Source: Collinsella tanakaei (GTDB lineage Bacteria > Actinomycetota > Coriobacteriia > Coriobacteriales > Coriobacteriaceae). Taken from it: 64,000 nucleotides of DNA. Below, in pieces: positions 45,715 to 55,947 of the stretch. The notes beneath the pieces were generated by a model. It was not told the DNA's origin. It ran no database searches and saw only the letters and a list, made by a program, of their open reading frames with translations. The position numbers and the translations under genes were made by a program. The DNA lies in the NCBI RefSeq assembly GCF_016900375.1, contig NZ_JACJKB010000003.1, forward strand, positions 1-64,000, written 5' to 3'. Every line of letters starts with the position of its first letter. Position 1 is the stretch's first letter.

Positions 45715-47844
45715 TTACCTGCCGCAGCACTTCTTGTATTTCTTACCGCTGCCACATGGACAGGGGTCGTTACGGCCGACCTTCGCCTCGCTGCCGTCGG
45801 GATTGAGGAAGATGCGACGCCTCTCGTTGTGCTCGCGCACAGCCAGCGGCGTCCACCCGTTGAGAGCCCAGTTGGGCAGCGTGTTCGCCAGCGCGGCGAT
45901 GCGGCCGCCAAGCGCATGGCGATCGCTCGTGAGCTCAAAGAGGCCCATATCCGTGGCGACATCCAGCATCAGGTTCACGTTCGGCGAGGCGCGACGCAGG
46001 CAGAGCAGGTGCTGCAGGGCCTCGTCGGCAAAGGTAAAATCGTCGGCATCATCCGGTACATGGGCATCAAGCCATGCGCGCAGGTTCAGCGCCCGCGGGC
46101 TCGCTGCCTCCCAGATGCCGACATCGATCGTTGCGAGCTGCGGGTCGATCGGACACGGACCGAGATCCTTGTATGTCTCGTGCAGATCGATCAGGGCGCG
46201 GATGTTTCCATCGCATTGGATGAGAGCGCGCTTGAACAGCTTGTTGTTCTTCTTGATGTCGATCTTGTCGAAGTCGATCTTGCTGAAGTCGATCGCGTCG
46301 TCGGATTCGCCATACAGCGCGTCTGCGGGGTCCGCGCCCGAGTCCTCGAGGGATTGGATCATGACCTCAAGCGATGCGCGCCTGTCGCTCAGCAGGAAAT
46401 GGACCACGTACCGGGGCTCGTCATCATCGCCCTCCCAAAGTTCGAGCTGCGATGCCTCGCTCGGCGAGCGCTCCGACCGCTCGAGCACGTCGCGCACCTC
46501 GTCGACCGAACTTGCGTATCCGTAGAACTCCTCGACGCGCGCGCAGACGTCTTCGAGGGGCACGACACCGCAGAATTCACAGAGCACCCGAGCGACATGG
46601 GCGATATCGCGCGCCCGCCGGCGCCGCTGCGCGATATCCGCCATATCGAATGCGGCATACGCTTCGCGCAGCTCATCGGGAACAAGAGCGGTATAGGTCC
46701 CCTTATGGAGAAAAACCTGCGTATAGGGGTACCAAAACTCCAAGTCGCGATGCTCGTCCAGCTCCTCGGCAGAAAACGTATACGAAGCCTGCGGCGCTTC
46801 GAGCAGCTGCTGGAATGTCGCGAAGCACGCATCGCTGCATACGAGGGCAAACTCCTCGAGGCCCTGCTTGTCCTTGACCATGGCGCGGGCCACCTTGCGC
46901 GCGAGCTTGGATTTCTTCATGTCCTCCGGATGATCGATGTCCCACATGAAGGCCTCGCGCTCAAGAACATCCCGACTGCTCAGCGCCATCGAGTCCTCGA
47001 GCGAGGTGACGGGAGCGCACGCCTCAACATGCCAGATGTCCTGCAGCGCATCGACGGCAGACGAGGGTCCTTCAGCCCCGCTGAGCGCCCTTGCGGCAGC
47101 CTCGGCGTCGGCAGCCTGCTCGATCATCCGCGAACGCTCCTGCTCCGAAAGCCCGGCGAGCACGCCGCGATGCACACCTTCGGGCAGGTCCTCGGCGCCA
47201 CCGAGCTCGATACGCTCGTGCTCGACCTCGCGCTCCATCTCCTCGATCTCGATCTGGCGCAGGTGGGAGCGCTCCTCCTCCGCCACCGCGATGAACTCCT
47301 TCGCTGTGCCGATAACCGGCTTTCCCGACATCGCCGCCACCTCGGCCTCGCACGCCCGGCTCACGACGCCGGTGTTTGTCACCTCCTCGTAGACACCGAT
47401 GGTGGTATCAAAGGTCACGACGCCCTCGAACGGCAAGAGCGTGATGTAGACGGCCTTGGGTACGTCGTCGTCGATCAGCTCCCGCCATGTCGGACCCGGC
47501 CCGCACACGGCGATGATCGCCTCATCGAGCGAGATGAGCGCGCGGCCCTGTTCGTCGAAGCCGACCAGAATTTGCGGGCCGGACAAGCGGTGCTTCCAGC
47601 TGCGCACCTCTTTGAGATCCGTCTGCTTCAAGTCGAACGGATTGGCCTCGATGAAATCGTCGATGATCTCGGGCACATCCCAGATAACCTGAAGAATCTG
47701 CTGGTTCGCCTCCGGTGAGATAAACCCCTCTTCGAGGTCGAACAGGTTCTTATCGGTCACGATGTGGCGCGTCTCGTTCGCATAGACGACCAGTGCGGCA
47801 AGGATGGCGCCGAACCGATCGGACTGCTCTTTCGTCAGGTGCAT
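45715..47844 (-). CDS. SEC-C motif-containing protein, unknown function
   Basis: The protein has 709 residues. The last 20 ([18 protein letters not shown]) are a perfect SEC-C zinc motif, as in SecA tails and many uncharacterised proteins. The N-terminal region of about 210 residues is Glu/Asp-rich and helical ([20 protein letters not shown]). From about 220 it aligns with the shorter downstream paralogue. A Glu/Ser-rich helical linker lies at 190-260. AAGGGA precedes ATG 47844; the ATG at 47865 is an alternative. A TTACCT-N17-TATATA promoter lies 57 bases upstream in strongly AT-rich DNA. Confidence 0.7.
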   Translation of the reverse strand: MHLTKEQSDRFGAILAALVVYANETRHIVTDKNLFDLEEGFISPEANQQILQVIWDVPEIIDDFIEANPFDLKQTDLKEVRSWKHRLSGPQILVGFDEQGRALISLDEAIIAVCGPGPTWRELIDDDVPKAVYITLLPFEGVVTFDTTIGVYEEVTNTGVVSRACEAEVAAMSGKPVIGTAKEFIAVAEEERSHLRQIEIEEMEREVEHERIELGGAEDLPEGVHRGVLAGLSEQERSRMIEQAADAEAAARALSGAEGPSSAVDALQDIWHVEACAPVTSLEDSMALSSRDVLEREAFMWDIDHPEDMKKSKLARKVARAMVKDKQGLEEFALVCSDACFATFQQLLEAPQASYTFSAEELDEHRDLEFWYPYTQVFLHKGTYTALVPDELREAYAAFDMADIAQRRRRARDIAHVARVLCEFCGVVPLEDVCARVEEFYGYASSVDEVRDVLERSERSPSEASQLELWEGDDDEPRYVVHFLLSDRRASLEVMIQSLEDSGADPADALYGESDDAIDFSKIDFDKIDIKKNNKLFKRALIQCDGNIRALIDLHETYKDLGPCPIDPQLATIDVGIWEAASPRALNLRAWLDAHVPDDADDFTFADEALQHLLCLRRASPNVNLMLDVATDMGLFELTSDRHALGGRIAALANTLPNWALNGWTPLAVREHNERRRIFLNPDGSEAKVGRNDPCPCGSGKKYKKCCGR

Positions 47845-47900
47845 GGCGGTTCCCTTCGTCGACATGTTTTACACCAAATGCACCATACCATACGCTGTGT

Positions 47901-47929
47901 TATATATTCAGTTTATTTTTCTTAGGTAA
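47901..47929 (-). promoter_or_regulatory. Promoter of the SEC-C operon
   Basis: On the minus strand TTACCT (47929-47924) and TATATA (47906-47901) are 17 bases apart in an AT-rich stretch (47882-47930), unusual for this genome. Confidence 0.5.
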
Positions 47930-48014
47930 GATGTCGGTTAGATAGCGCGACGTATGTTGTCAGTGCGAATCGCACGGCGGCATCCCGTCGAACGGAGTCG
48001 CCATCCTTCGCGTG

Positions 48015-48193
48015 GACAATCTGCCCAGATATGTACTTTTCTGACGGTCACCAGAACGCTCGGCTGCCGAAATCCACCCTTCGGAAAGGCTTGAGTACGA
48101 CAAAACGAGGCCTTTTCTGCCTCGAAACATAGCAAAGCCCCGGCTGGACAACCTGCTCAGAGTACATATCTGGTCAGATTGTCCAGCCGGGGC
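48015..48193. repeat. Composite inverted-repeat element after dnaE
   Basis: A 15-bp perfect stem (48137-48151/48179-48193, GCCCCGGCTGGACAA) closes a 27-base loop 35 bases past the dnaE stop. Overlapping it, 48015-48037 is an inverted copy (one mismatch) of 48161-48183, so two alternative pairings exist. Confidence 0.7.
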
Positions 48194-48227
48194 ATTTCCA
48201 GGTAGATAAAGAACACCCTACGACGCG

Positions 48228-51200
48228 CTATACGACGGTCACGCGCCCGCGATTGCCCACGATTCCCTTCACCTCGGCGAGCAGCGGGATGCTGCGCGCG
48301 TTCACCCTCGTGGGAATCTCGGCGCGCATGGTCTGGCCGTCGCCCTGCTCGATGAAAAGCTCCACGCGGTCGCCGCCGGGATTCGTCGCCAGCACGGTTG
48401 CCAGGCGCGCCATGTTGCCCTGAGAGAAGCGCGAACTCGGCACCATGATCTCGAACACCTTCGGGCGGTTGTTTTCCTCCGAAAGCTCGAGCGGCAAGAT
48501 CTCCTGCGCGATGATCTGGTCGCCGCGGTCGCTTCGCTCCAGCTTGCCGCGCACGCGGATGAACGCATCGGACAGCACCGCGCCCGTCTCGGGGTCGGTC
48601 TCGCCGTACAGGTAGCCCTCGCACTCCTTGTACGTCTTGGGGAACACCACAACCGTGGCCTCCCCTTCCATGTCCTCCAGGCGCACGATGGCCATGGGGT
48701 CGCCGTTCTTGGTCACGCGCTTGGACACCTCGGCAACCATGCCGGCAAACCAGAACGGCTTGCCCTCGGGGATCTCCTGGTTGATCGTGCCCTCGCCCGC
48801 CGGGTTGGCGATCTCGAAGCCCGTGTCGATCTGCGACAGCGAGTACTCGCGCGCCTTGGCGAGCGCGTACTCGAACGGGCGCAGCGGGTGGTCGGACACG
48901 TAGATGCCCAGAACGTCGCGCTCGGCGGAAAGCTTCATGTGGCGGTCCCACTCCTGGCCGTCAGGCTCGGGCACCACGACCTCGAAGCCGGAGCCCTCGA
49001 CATCGCCGAACACGTCGAACAGCGACGTCTGACCGGCGGCGCGATCCTTCTGGCGCTTAGCGGCGGCATCGATGATGTTCTCCGGGTTGTTCTTGTCCAC
49101 GAAGTGCATGAGCTGGCGGCGCGGGTAGCCGGTGGAGTCGAAGGCGCCTGCCTTGATGAGAGCCTCGATCACGCGACGGTTGGCCTGACTGCCGTCCACG
49201 CGGTCCACGAAATCGTGCAGGTTCTTGAAGGTGCCGCCGCGCTCTCGCTCGGCGATGATCGCGTCGGCCACGCCCTCGCCCACGCCGCGGATACCGGCCA
49301 GACCGAAGCGCACGCCCTCGGCCGTCGCCGTGAACTCGCGACCCGACTCGTTCACATCAGGCGGCAGCACGGGGATGCCGTCGTGGCGGCACGCCGAGAC
49401 GTAGTGCACGATCTTCTCGGTCTTGCCGGTATACGAGGTCAGAACGGCCGCCATGTACTCGTGCGGGTAGTGCGCCTTCAGCCATGCGGTCTGCATGACG
49501 AGGATGGCATAGCCCGCGGAGTGCGATTTGTTGAACGCGTAGGACGCGAACTCCAGAACATCGTCCCAGATCTTCTGCGCCGTCTCGCGCTTGTAGCCGT
49601 TTTTCTCCGCGCCGTTCATCCAGTGGTCGTAGATGGTCTCGTCCTCGCCGTCCGACCAGTTGAAGACCTGCTCGGTCAGCATCTTGATCTTCTTCTTGGC
49701 CACGGGCTTACGGATGCGCGAGTCGGATTCGCCCTTGGAGAAGCCGCACATCTCGACCGAGATGAGCATAACCTGCTCCTGGTAGACCATGGTGCCGTAG
49801 GTCTCGCCCAGGATGTCATCCAGGCGCGGGTCGTAGGAGACAGCAGGCTCCTTGCCGTTCATGCGGTTGATGTAGCTGGACACCATGCCCGCGCCCAGAG
49901 GGCCCGGGCGATACAGAGCGATCAGAGCGACCACGTGCTTGTACTCGGTGGGCTTCATGTTCTTGATGGTCGCCGTCATGCCGGCGGACTCGATCTGGAA
50001 CACGCCCGCCGTATGGCCGGCCTGCATCAGCTTGAAGATCTCGGGATCGTCGAACGGGATGGCGTCCACGTCGATGTCGATGCCGAAGTTCTTCTTGATG
50101 TTGGCCTTGGCCTTCGAGATAACCGTGAGCGTGCGCAGGCCCAAAAAGTCCATCTTGAGCAGACCCATGTCCGCTACGGTATGGCCTTCGTACTGGGTGA
50201 TCTCCACGCCGCCCTTGGTGTCGAGCTTCGTGGGCACATGCTCGTTCACCGGGTCGCGGCAGATGAGGACGGCGCAGGCGTGCACACCCTCGCCGCGCGT
50301 GAGACCTTCGATGGCGAGCGCCGAATCGATGATGCGGCGGGCGTCGTCGTCCTTCTGGTAGGCCTCAGCGAAATCCGGGTTGTACAGGTCCTCCTTGCCC
50401 TCGACGCGCGTGAGCACCTGCTTGAGCTTGACGGAGGGGTCGGACGAGATCATCTTCGACAGGCGCTGGCCGATGTAGACCGGGTAGTCCAGCACGCGCG
50501 CAGCGTCGTTGATGGCCTGCTTGGCCTTGATGGTCGAGTACGTGATGACGTGGGTAACCTTCTCGGGGCCGTAGAGCTGGCGAACGTGCTCCACGACCTC
50601 GAGGCGCCGCTCATCGTCGAAGTCCATGTCGATATCGGGCATCTCCGAGCGTTCCGGGGATAGGAACCTCTCGAACATGAGACCGTTCGACAACGGGTCA
50701 AAGGTGGTGATGTCCATGGCGTAGGCGACGAGTGCGCCCGCGGCCGAACCACGGCCCGGGCCGACGCCGATGCCGTGCTGCTTGGCCCAGCGCACGTACT
50801 CGGCCACGATGAGGAAGTACGCGGCGAAGCCCTTGTCGCAGATGACCTTGTACTCGAACTCGAAGCGCTCGCGGATGGAGTTGCCGTCGATCTCGCGCGT
50901 ACGCCAATCGGGGCCGTAGCGCTTGGCGAGGCCCTCCTCGCACTCGCGGCGGAACTGGCTCTCGTGCGTCTCGCCGGGGTCGAGCAACGGGTAGCGGGGC
51001 AGGATGATCTTTCCCCACTCGAGCTCGACATCGCACTTATCGGCGATCTCGACCGTGTTGTCGCAGGCCTCCGGACAGTACGGGAACAGCGCACGCATCT
51101 CGTCCTCGGTCTTCATGTAGAACTCCGAGCCCTGCATGCGCATGCGGTTCGGGTCGTCGACCTTGGAGTTCATGCCGATGCACATCATGATGTCCTGCAC

Positions 51201-52034
51201 CGGCGCGTCGTCGCGCGTGAGGTAGTGGAAGTCGTTCGTGGCGATGACCTTGACGCCCACCTGATGGGCGATGTCGATAAGTTGACGATCGAGCTGCTCG
51301 TCGGTGAGACCGGAGTCGGTCGTGATGCCGTGCTCCTGAATCTCGATGTAGAAATTGCCGGGCTCGAACAGGTCGCGGAACGTCTCGGCCCACTGGATGG
51401 CGGTGTCGATCTCTCCGCGGTCGATGCACTTGGGAATGATACCGGCGATGCACGCCGAGCTGGCGATCAGGCCCTCGCGGTGACGGCGCAGGTTATCGAG
51501 GGTCACGCGCGGCTTGTAGTAGAAGCCCTGCACGGCGGCCTCGGAGACCGTCTGCATGAGGTTGATGTAGCCCGTCTCGTTGCGAGCGAAGAGCACCATG
51601 TGGTAGAGCTCGGGCTTGCGGTCGCGCGCGAGGGTATCGTCCGGGGTGAAGTAGACCTCGCAGCCGAAGATCGGCTTGATGACGAGCGGCGGCTTGGTGG
51701 CGTCGAGGTTGCCGGAGCGCTCCCACTCCTCCATATCCTTCTGGAACTGCGCGTAGCCGCGCGGGTTCTTCTCGGGATCGGGCTGCTCGAGCTCGTCGCG
51801 GCGGCCCTTGGAAAGGAACGACTTGTCGTGACTCCACACCTTGTACTCGGGCGTGCCGTGGTTCACGGCGTCGCAGGCCAGACCCAGCTCGGGGACGCCG
51901 TACATGTAGCCGTGGTCGGTAATGGCAACAGCGGGCATGCCCAGTTCGACTGCGCGGTTGACCATATCGGAGATACGGGTCGCGCCGTCGAGCATGGAGT
52001 ACTCGGTATGGTTGTGCAGGTGGACGAACGCCAT
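48228..52034 (-). CDS. dnaE: DNA polymerase III alpha subunit
   Basis: The protein has 1268 residues: N-terminal PHP domain (MAFVHLHNHTEYSMLDG, ITDHGYMYG), the polymerase active site PDIDMDFDDERR (about 463-474), a helix-hairpin-helix/FAGIRGVGEG region and a C-terminal OB fold (about 1080-1200; FAGMVAEVSKRVTKNGDPM). It replicates the chromosome. GAGGAG precedes ATG 52034; the longer frame to 52115 has no start signal. No intein is present. It lies downstream of addBA on the same strand, separated by inverted-repeat element E. Confidence 0.97.
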   Translation of the reverse strand: MAFVHLHNHTEYSMLDGATRISDMVNRAVELGMPAVAITDHGYMYGVPELGLACDAVNHGTPEYKVWSHDKSFLSKGRRDELEQPDPEKNPRGYAQFQKDMEEWERSGNLDATKPPLVIKPIFGCEVYFTPDDTLARDRKPELYHMVLFARNETGYINLMQTVSEAAVQGFYYKPRVTLDNLRRHREGLIASSACIAGIIPKCIDRGEIDTAIQWAETFRDLFEPGNFYIEIQEHGITTDSGLTDEQLDRQLIDIAHQVGVKVIATNDFHYLTRDDAPVQDIMMCIGMNSKVDDPNRMRMQGSEFYMKTEDEMRALFPYCPEACDNTVEIADKCDVELEWGKIILPRYPLLDPGETHESQFRRECEEGLAKRYGPDWRTREIDGNSIRERFEFEYKVICDKGFAAYFLIVAEYVRWAKQHGIGVGPGRGSAAGALVAYAMDITTFDPLSNGLMFERFLSPERSEMPDIDMDFDDERRLEVVEHVRQLYGPEKVTHVITYSTIKAKQAINDAARVLDYPVYIGQRLSKMISSDPSVKLKQVLTRVEGKEDLYNPDFAEAYQKDDDARRIIDSALAIEGLTRGEGVHACAVLICRDPVNEHVPTKLDTKGGVEITQYEGHTVADMGLLKMDFLGLRTLTVISKAKANIKKNFGIDIDVDAIPFDDPEIFKLMQAGHTAGVFQIESAGMTATIKNMKPTEYKHVVALIALYRPGPLGAGMVSSYINRMNGKEPAVSYDPRLDDILGETYGTMVYQEQVMLISVEMCGFSKGESDSRIRKPVAKKKIKMLTEQVFNWSDGEDETIYDHWMNGAEKNGYKRETAQKIWDDVLEFASYAFNKSHSAGYAILVMQTAWLKAHYPHEYMAAVLTSYTGKTEKIVHYVSACRHDGIPVLPPDVNESGREFTATAEGVRFGLAGIRGVGEGVADAIIAERERGGTFKNLHDFVDRVDGSQANRRVIEALIKAGAFDSTGYPRRQLMHFVDKNNPENIIDAAAKRQKDRAAGQTSLFDVFGDVEGSGFEVVVPEPDGQEWDRHMKLSAERDVLGIYVSDHPLRPFEYALAKAREYSLSQIDTGFEIANPAGEGTINQEIPEGKPFWFAGMVAEVSKRVTKNGDPMAIVRLEDMEGEATVVVFPKTYKECEGYLYGETDPETGAVLSDAFIRVRGKLERSDRGDQIIAQEILPLELSEENNRPKVFEIMVPSSRFSQGNMARLATVLATNPGGDRVELFIEQGDGQTMRAEIPTRVNARSIPLLAEVKGIVGNRGRVTVV

Positions 52035-52117
52035 AGCTGATGTGCTCCTCATATGCGTGTTGTTAGCCAGCAAGCATTGTACCGCAGGGCGCAGACACGC
52101 CCCGGCACCCCACACAA

Positions 52118-52226
52118 GCGACAGGTTGGGGCCAGGTCCAATCTTGTCGGCGCGGCATAGTTCGATGAAGCTTCCAGATCTAGTCTCGCTGCGCCGACAA
52201 GATTGGACCTGGCCCCAACCTGTCGC
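52118..52226. repeat. REP-like pair as a 36-bp inverted repeat (copy E)
   Basis: 52118-52153 (GCGACAGGTTGGGGCCAGGT...) is the exact reverse complement of 52191-52226, with a 37-base loop. Each arm is itself a diverged copy of the GACAAG/CTTGTC palindrome family. The element lies 14 bases past the addA stop at 52241. Confidence 0.85.
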
Positions 52227-52240
52227 AACCTGTCGGAACC

Positions 52241-55200
52241 TTAGAGGCTGTAGGAGACCACCTGCGGCTCGCTGGGGCTGGCCGGGTCGGGAATCTCGAC
52301 GCGCACAAAGCGCAGCTCGACGTGCGAGAATCCAGCGCGGTGGAGAACATCCGCGTACACGCGCGCCTGCAGCTCATGCTTGCGCTGCAGGTCGTCGGCG
52401 CTCTCAGCCGGGCTGCCGCCCGTCTTGTAGTCGATGACAAGCGCCTCGCCCGGGCGAGCCGGATCGGTCGCGAGGGCGTCGATCGCGCCCTCGACGTAGG
52501 CGCCGGACGCGGCGCGGATCTGTTCGTCATCCGCCGCCGGTGCGAAGAACGGCACCTCGGCGCGCACGTCGCCCCAATCCATGAGCTCCGCGCGAGCGGC
52601 CGAGCCCTCCCAGCGCGCGAGCGCCTCGTCGAGCCGCGCGCGCTGCGCGGGCGTCACGCCCCACTGACGCGCCAGGGCGTCGACGCGCGCAGCGGGGACC
52701 GCGGCGGCACCCGTCTCGATCAGCCACTGACCCGCGGCATGAAAAGCGGAGCCGAGGGCGGTCGGATCGCCGGATGCGACCTCGCCGTCTCCCTCGCCCG
52801 CACGCACGCCACCGGCATCGTCATCGGCGCGCTCGGCAACCTCGTCTTCCGTCGCGGCATCGCGCGCGGCCATGACCTCGAGCACCACGGGGGCAGCCGA
52901 TGCCGACTCAACCGCGGGACCGCCTTCGAGCTCGGCTGCGCCCAACCCCTCCTGCGCGGCATCGATCGCATCTTGGGGCGCTGCCCCACCTGAGGCGGCG
53001 CGGTCCTCCACCTCGGCATGGCGCTCGGCGGAAAGCGAGGTGTAGCTGTACGACGATCGGGGCGCCCGCGCGTCGGGGACGATCCGGCACGACGCATCGG
53101 CCGGATACACGAGCGTGAAACTGTCGGGAGCCTCCTCCGCAGGCTCGGCATCAGCGTCCGGCGAATCCTCCATTGCGGCGTCATCCTCCTCGACCTCGAC
53201 ATTCGCCGTGTACGGAAGCTCGCGGTACATGAAGTCCCTCAGCGCGATGAGCTCGAAATCCCCCGCCCGCGCGTTATCGAACGCAAGGCGGTCGACATCG
53301 AGTCTCGCGCCCTCATCGGGCAAGATCCGCTCGAGCACCGCGCGCGTGAGGTCGTGCTCCTCATCGAAGCCGAGCTCGGGAACCTTGCCGGTGCCCACGC
53401 GGCCGTCCATGGCGAGGATCAGCACCTCGCGCGCACGCGTCATGGCCACATACAACAGGCGCGCCCGCTCCTCGAGCTCGCGCTGCTCGGACTCCTGCTT
53501 CATGGACACGAAGGCCTCCGCAGCGGAACCCGTCGCGCAGACCTCGTCGAACGCCTCGGGCGTAAGCCATTTCGTATAGAGGTAGCGGAAGCGCTTCTCC
53601 ACATCGGCCTCGGAGACGGGCGTGCCGTCGACGCGCACCGTACCGGCGAAACGCGCAGGCAGCACCGCGGCCTCCACCGCGCTGGGCACGCGGCGGGTCT
53701 GCATGCGGTCGCTGTTGCGCTTGATGGCAAAGCACTCCGCCACCGCCACCACGGGGAATTCAAGGCCCTTCGATGCGTGAACCGTCATGATGCGAACGGC
53801 CTTGCCGCCCTCTTCGTTCAGGGCTCCCGGCGCCTGCTTGGCGGCAAGGGCCGCGTCGAAGGCAAGCGCGCAGGCGCGCGGCGCGCGACCGCAATCGGCT
53901 TCGGCCTCCGCAAGGATATCGAGCGCCTTGAGCACGTTGGCAGCCACGGCGCGTCCCTCGGGGCCGCGCTCTGCCAGACGCACGAGCCAGCCCGATGCGC
54001 GCACCGCCTCGCGCGCGATATCGGCCACGCCGTCGCGGCCCACGCGCGCGAAGGCGCGCCGCAGCACCTGGCGGGCGCGCGCAAGCAGAGGCAGGTCCTC
54101 GAGGTCCGGAGCGTCGTCGTCGGCCATGATGCCGGCATCGGCGTTGCGGCGGCGCGTCTCGCCCGTCTGGGCGTCGAAGGCCGTGCAGAGCGCCAGAAAC
54201 TCCTGGGCACCGAAGGCGAACATGGGTGATGCGAGCAACGGTACGAGGCCCTGGGCGGTGTCGGCGGGGTTGGCAAGCGCGCACACGAGGGCGCGCACCG
54301 TTGCCACCTCGGGCGTGGACGAGAACACCGAACCACCCGAGATCACACAGTCGAGGCCCTCGGCACGCATGGCCTCGGCGTAGATGCCCGAAAACGTCAT
54401 GGCGCCGAGCAGCACCACCATGTCGCCCACCGGTTGACCGGCATCGGCGAGTTCGCGGAACCGACGCGCCACGGCGGCAGCCTTGGCGCGGGCGCGCTCC
54501 TCGGAGGTGCCGCCCGCCACGAGCAGCGCCTGACGACGCGACGCCGGTGCCACAAGGGCATCCTTCCGCTCGTCGTGGGGCACGAGATCGAGAAAGCCCC
54601 GCATGAGACCGCCCTGCTCGCCATCGAAGATGCGCGCCACGTACTGCAGGATCTCCGCATGGCTGCGGAAGTTCTTCACCAGGCGCACGATGCGGCCGCC
54701 ATCGGTCGCATCGCCAGCGGCGTCGGTCTCCTGCCCGCCCGCGGCGATGCTCTCCTCCTGTCGACGAAACACCTCCACCTCCGCGCCTCGGAAGCGGTAG
54801 ATGGACTGCTGCGCATCGCCCACCGTGCACAGGCGCCGTCCGCCATCGGTCAGAAAGCCGATGAGGTCGACCTGCTGCTGGTCGGTGTCCTGGAACTCGT
54901 CGATCATCACCAGGCGGAAGCGGTCGGCGTACGCCGCGCGAATGCCCTCGTGGTCGCGCAGGGCCTCATGCGCCAGGCGCAAGAGATCGTTGTTATCGAG
55001 CAGCGACGCCTCTCGCTTGAGCGCGCGGTATTCGTCCTCCACGGCGCGCGCGAGGCCCATGAGGGCCTCGAGCACCGGGGCGCCTGCGGCAAGGTAGGCG
55101 TTCACGAAGGTGTCGGCAACATCGGCGCGCAGAAGCGCGATTTGCTCCTTGGGCAACGCCTTGCTCGGCCGAGGAATCTCACACGACATCATGCAGGCCG

Positions 55201-55942
55201 TGAGGTCGGCCACGGTGCGCTCGCTCGCCAGGTACGCATCGATGGCCTCGAGCGCCGCGCGGCCGATCTCAACCGCGCGGCCGCTCGCGTCCAGGCAGGC
55301 GCGATAGGCGTCGGCCAGGCTCTCCACATGGTCGTCGCCCCGCGCGAGGTCCACGCCGTCCATACCGTCGGGCAGGCTGCAAGCGAGCTCGAGCAGGCGG
55401 CGCACGAGCCCCTGGGCGCTCGTGCCGGCCTCGCGCCCCGAGGGGCTTATCTCGCCGCGCAGCGGAAACCACGCCATGAGCGCCCCAAGCGCACGGGCGC
55501 CTGCGGACGATTCGTCGGCTTCCGCGCAGGCGACCACGCGATCGACGGCCAGGCCGATGAGCTCCTCGGTGTCCTCGGCTATGCCGAACTCGGGATCGAG
55601 GCCGAGCTCGAGCGCATGCGCCCGCAGGATGCGCGCGCACATGCCGTGGATCGTGGAGATCCACGCGTCATCGACGGCAAGCGCCTCGTCGTCCATCCCC
55701 TCGGCGATGAGCGCCGCACGGACGCGCTCGCGGATCTCGGCCGCGGCATCCTTGGTGAACGTGATGGCGAGCACCTGGTCCAGGTGGTCCATGAACGGAC
55801 CCGACTCGGGCGAAAGCGCCCAGAGGATACGCCGCGTCAGCGTGAAGGTCTTGCCCGAGCCGGCGCCCGCCGACACGAAGAGCGGCCGGTCGAGCGTCGT
55901 CACGATCTCGCGCTGCTGGGGCATGAGCGTTGACAGGTCCAT
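52241..55942 (-). CDS. addA: AddA helicase-nuclease subunit
   Basis: The protein has 1233 residues: Walker A SAGAGSGKT (24-32), helicase motifs VLAITFTKDAAAEIRERV, MIDEFQDTDQQQ (motif II), GDAQQSIYRFRGAE, LVKNFRSHAEIL and VHASKGLEFPVV, and a C-terminal PD-(D/E)xK nuclease with VIDYKTGG. An acidic, Ala-rich region (about 950-1100), longer than in Firmicutes, lies before the nuclease. With AddB it repairs double-strand breaks. It starts 5 bases after the addB stop. Confidence 0.93.
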   Translation of the reverse strand: MDLSTLMPQQREIVTTLDRPLFVSAGAGSGKTFTLTRRILWALSPESGPFMDHLDQVLAITFTKDAAAEIRERVRAALIAEGMDDEALAVDDAWISTIHGMCARILRAHALELGLDPEFGIAEDTEELIGLAVDRVVACAEADESSAGARALGALMAWFPLRGEISPSGREAGTSAQGLVRRLLELACSLPDGMDGVDLARGDDHVESLADAYRACLDASGRAVEIGRAALEAIDAYLASERTVADLTACMMSCEIPRPSKALPKEQIALLRADVADTFVNAYLAAGAPVLEALMGLARAVEDEYRALKREASLLDNNDLLRLAHEALRDHEGIRAAYADRFRLVMIDEFQDTDQQQVDLIGFLTDGGRRLCTVGDAQQSIYRFRGAEVEVFRRQEESIAAGGQETDAAGDATDGGRIVRLVKNFRSHAEILQYVARIFDGEQGGLMRGFLDLVPHDERKDALVAPASRRQALLVAGGTSEERARAKAAAVARRFRELADAGQPVGDMVVLLGAMTFSGIYAEAMRAEGLDCVISGGSVFSSTPEVATVRALVCALANPADTAQGLVPLLASPMFAFGAQEFLALCTAFDAQTGETRRRNADAGIMADDDAPDLEDLPLLARARQVLRRAFARVGRDGVADIAREAVRASGWLVRLAERGPEGRAVAANVLKALDILAEAEADCGRAPRACALAFDAALAAKQAPGALNEEGGKAVRIMTVHASKGLEFPVVAVAECFAIKRNSDRMQTRRVPSAVEAAVLPARFAGTVRVDGTPVSEADVEKRFRYLYTKWLTPEAFDEVCATGSAAEAFVSMKQESEQRELEERARLLYVAMTRAREVLILAMDGRVGTGKVPELGFDEEHDLTRAVLERILPDEGARLDVDRLAFDNARAGDFELIALRDFMYRELPYTANVEVEEDDAAMEDSPDADAEPAEEAPDSFTLVYPADASCRIVPDARAPRSSYSYTSLSAERHAEVEDRAASGGAAPQDAIDAAQEGLGAAELEGGPAVESASAAPVVLEVMAARDAATEDEVAERADDDAGGVRAGEGDGEVASGDPTALGSAFHAAGQWLIETGAAAVPAARVDALARQWGVTPAQRARLDEALARWEGSAARAELMDWGDVRAEVPFFAPAADDEQIRAASGAYVEGAIDALATDPARPGEALVIDYKTGGSPAESADDLQRKHELQARVYADVLHRAGFSHVELRFVRVEIPDPASPSEPQVVSYSL

Positions 55943-55947
55943 GTCGT

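Larger units (their letters stand above)
47845..48227. other. dnaE-SEC-C intergenic region
   Basis: 383 bp between dnaE and the SEC-C operon, holding the SEC-C promoter and a complex inverted-repeat element at 48015-48193. No gene is recognised. Confidence 0.6.
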
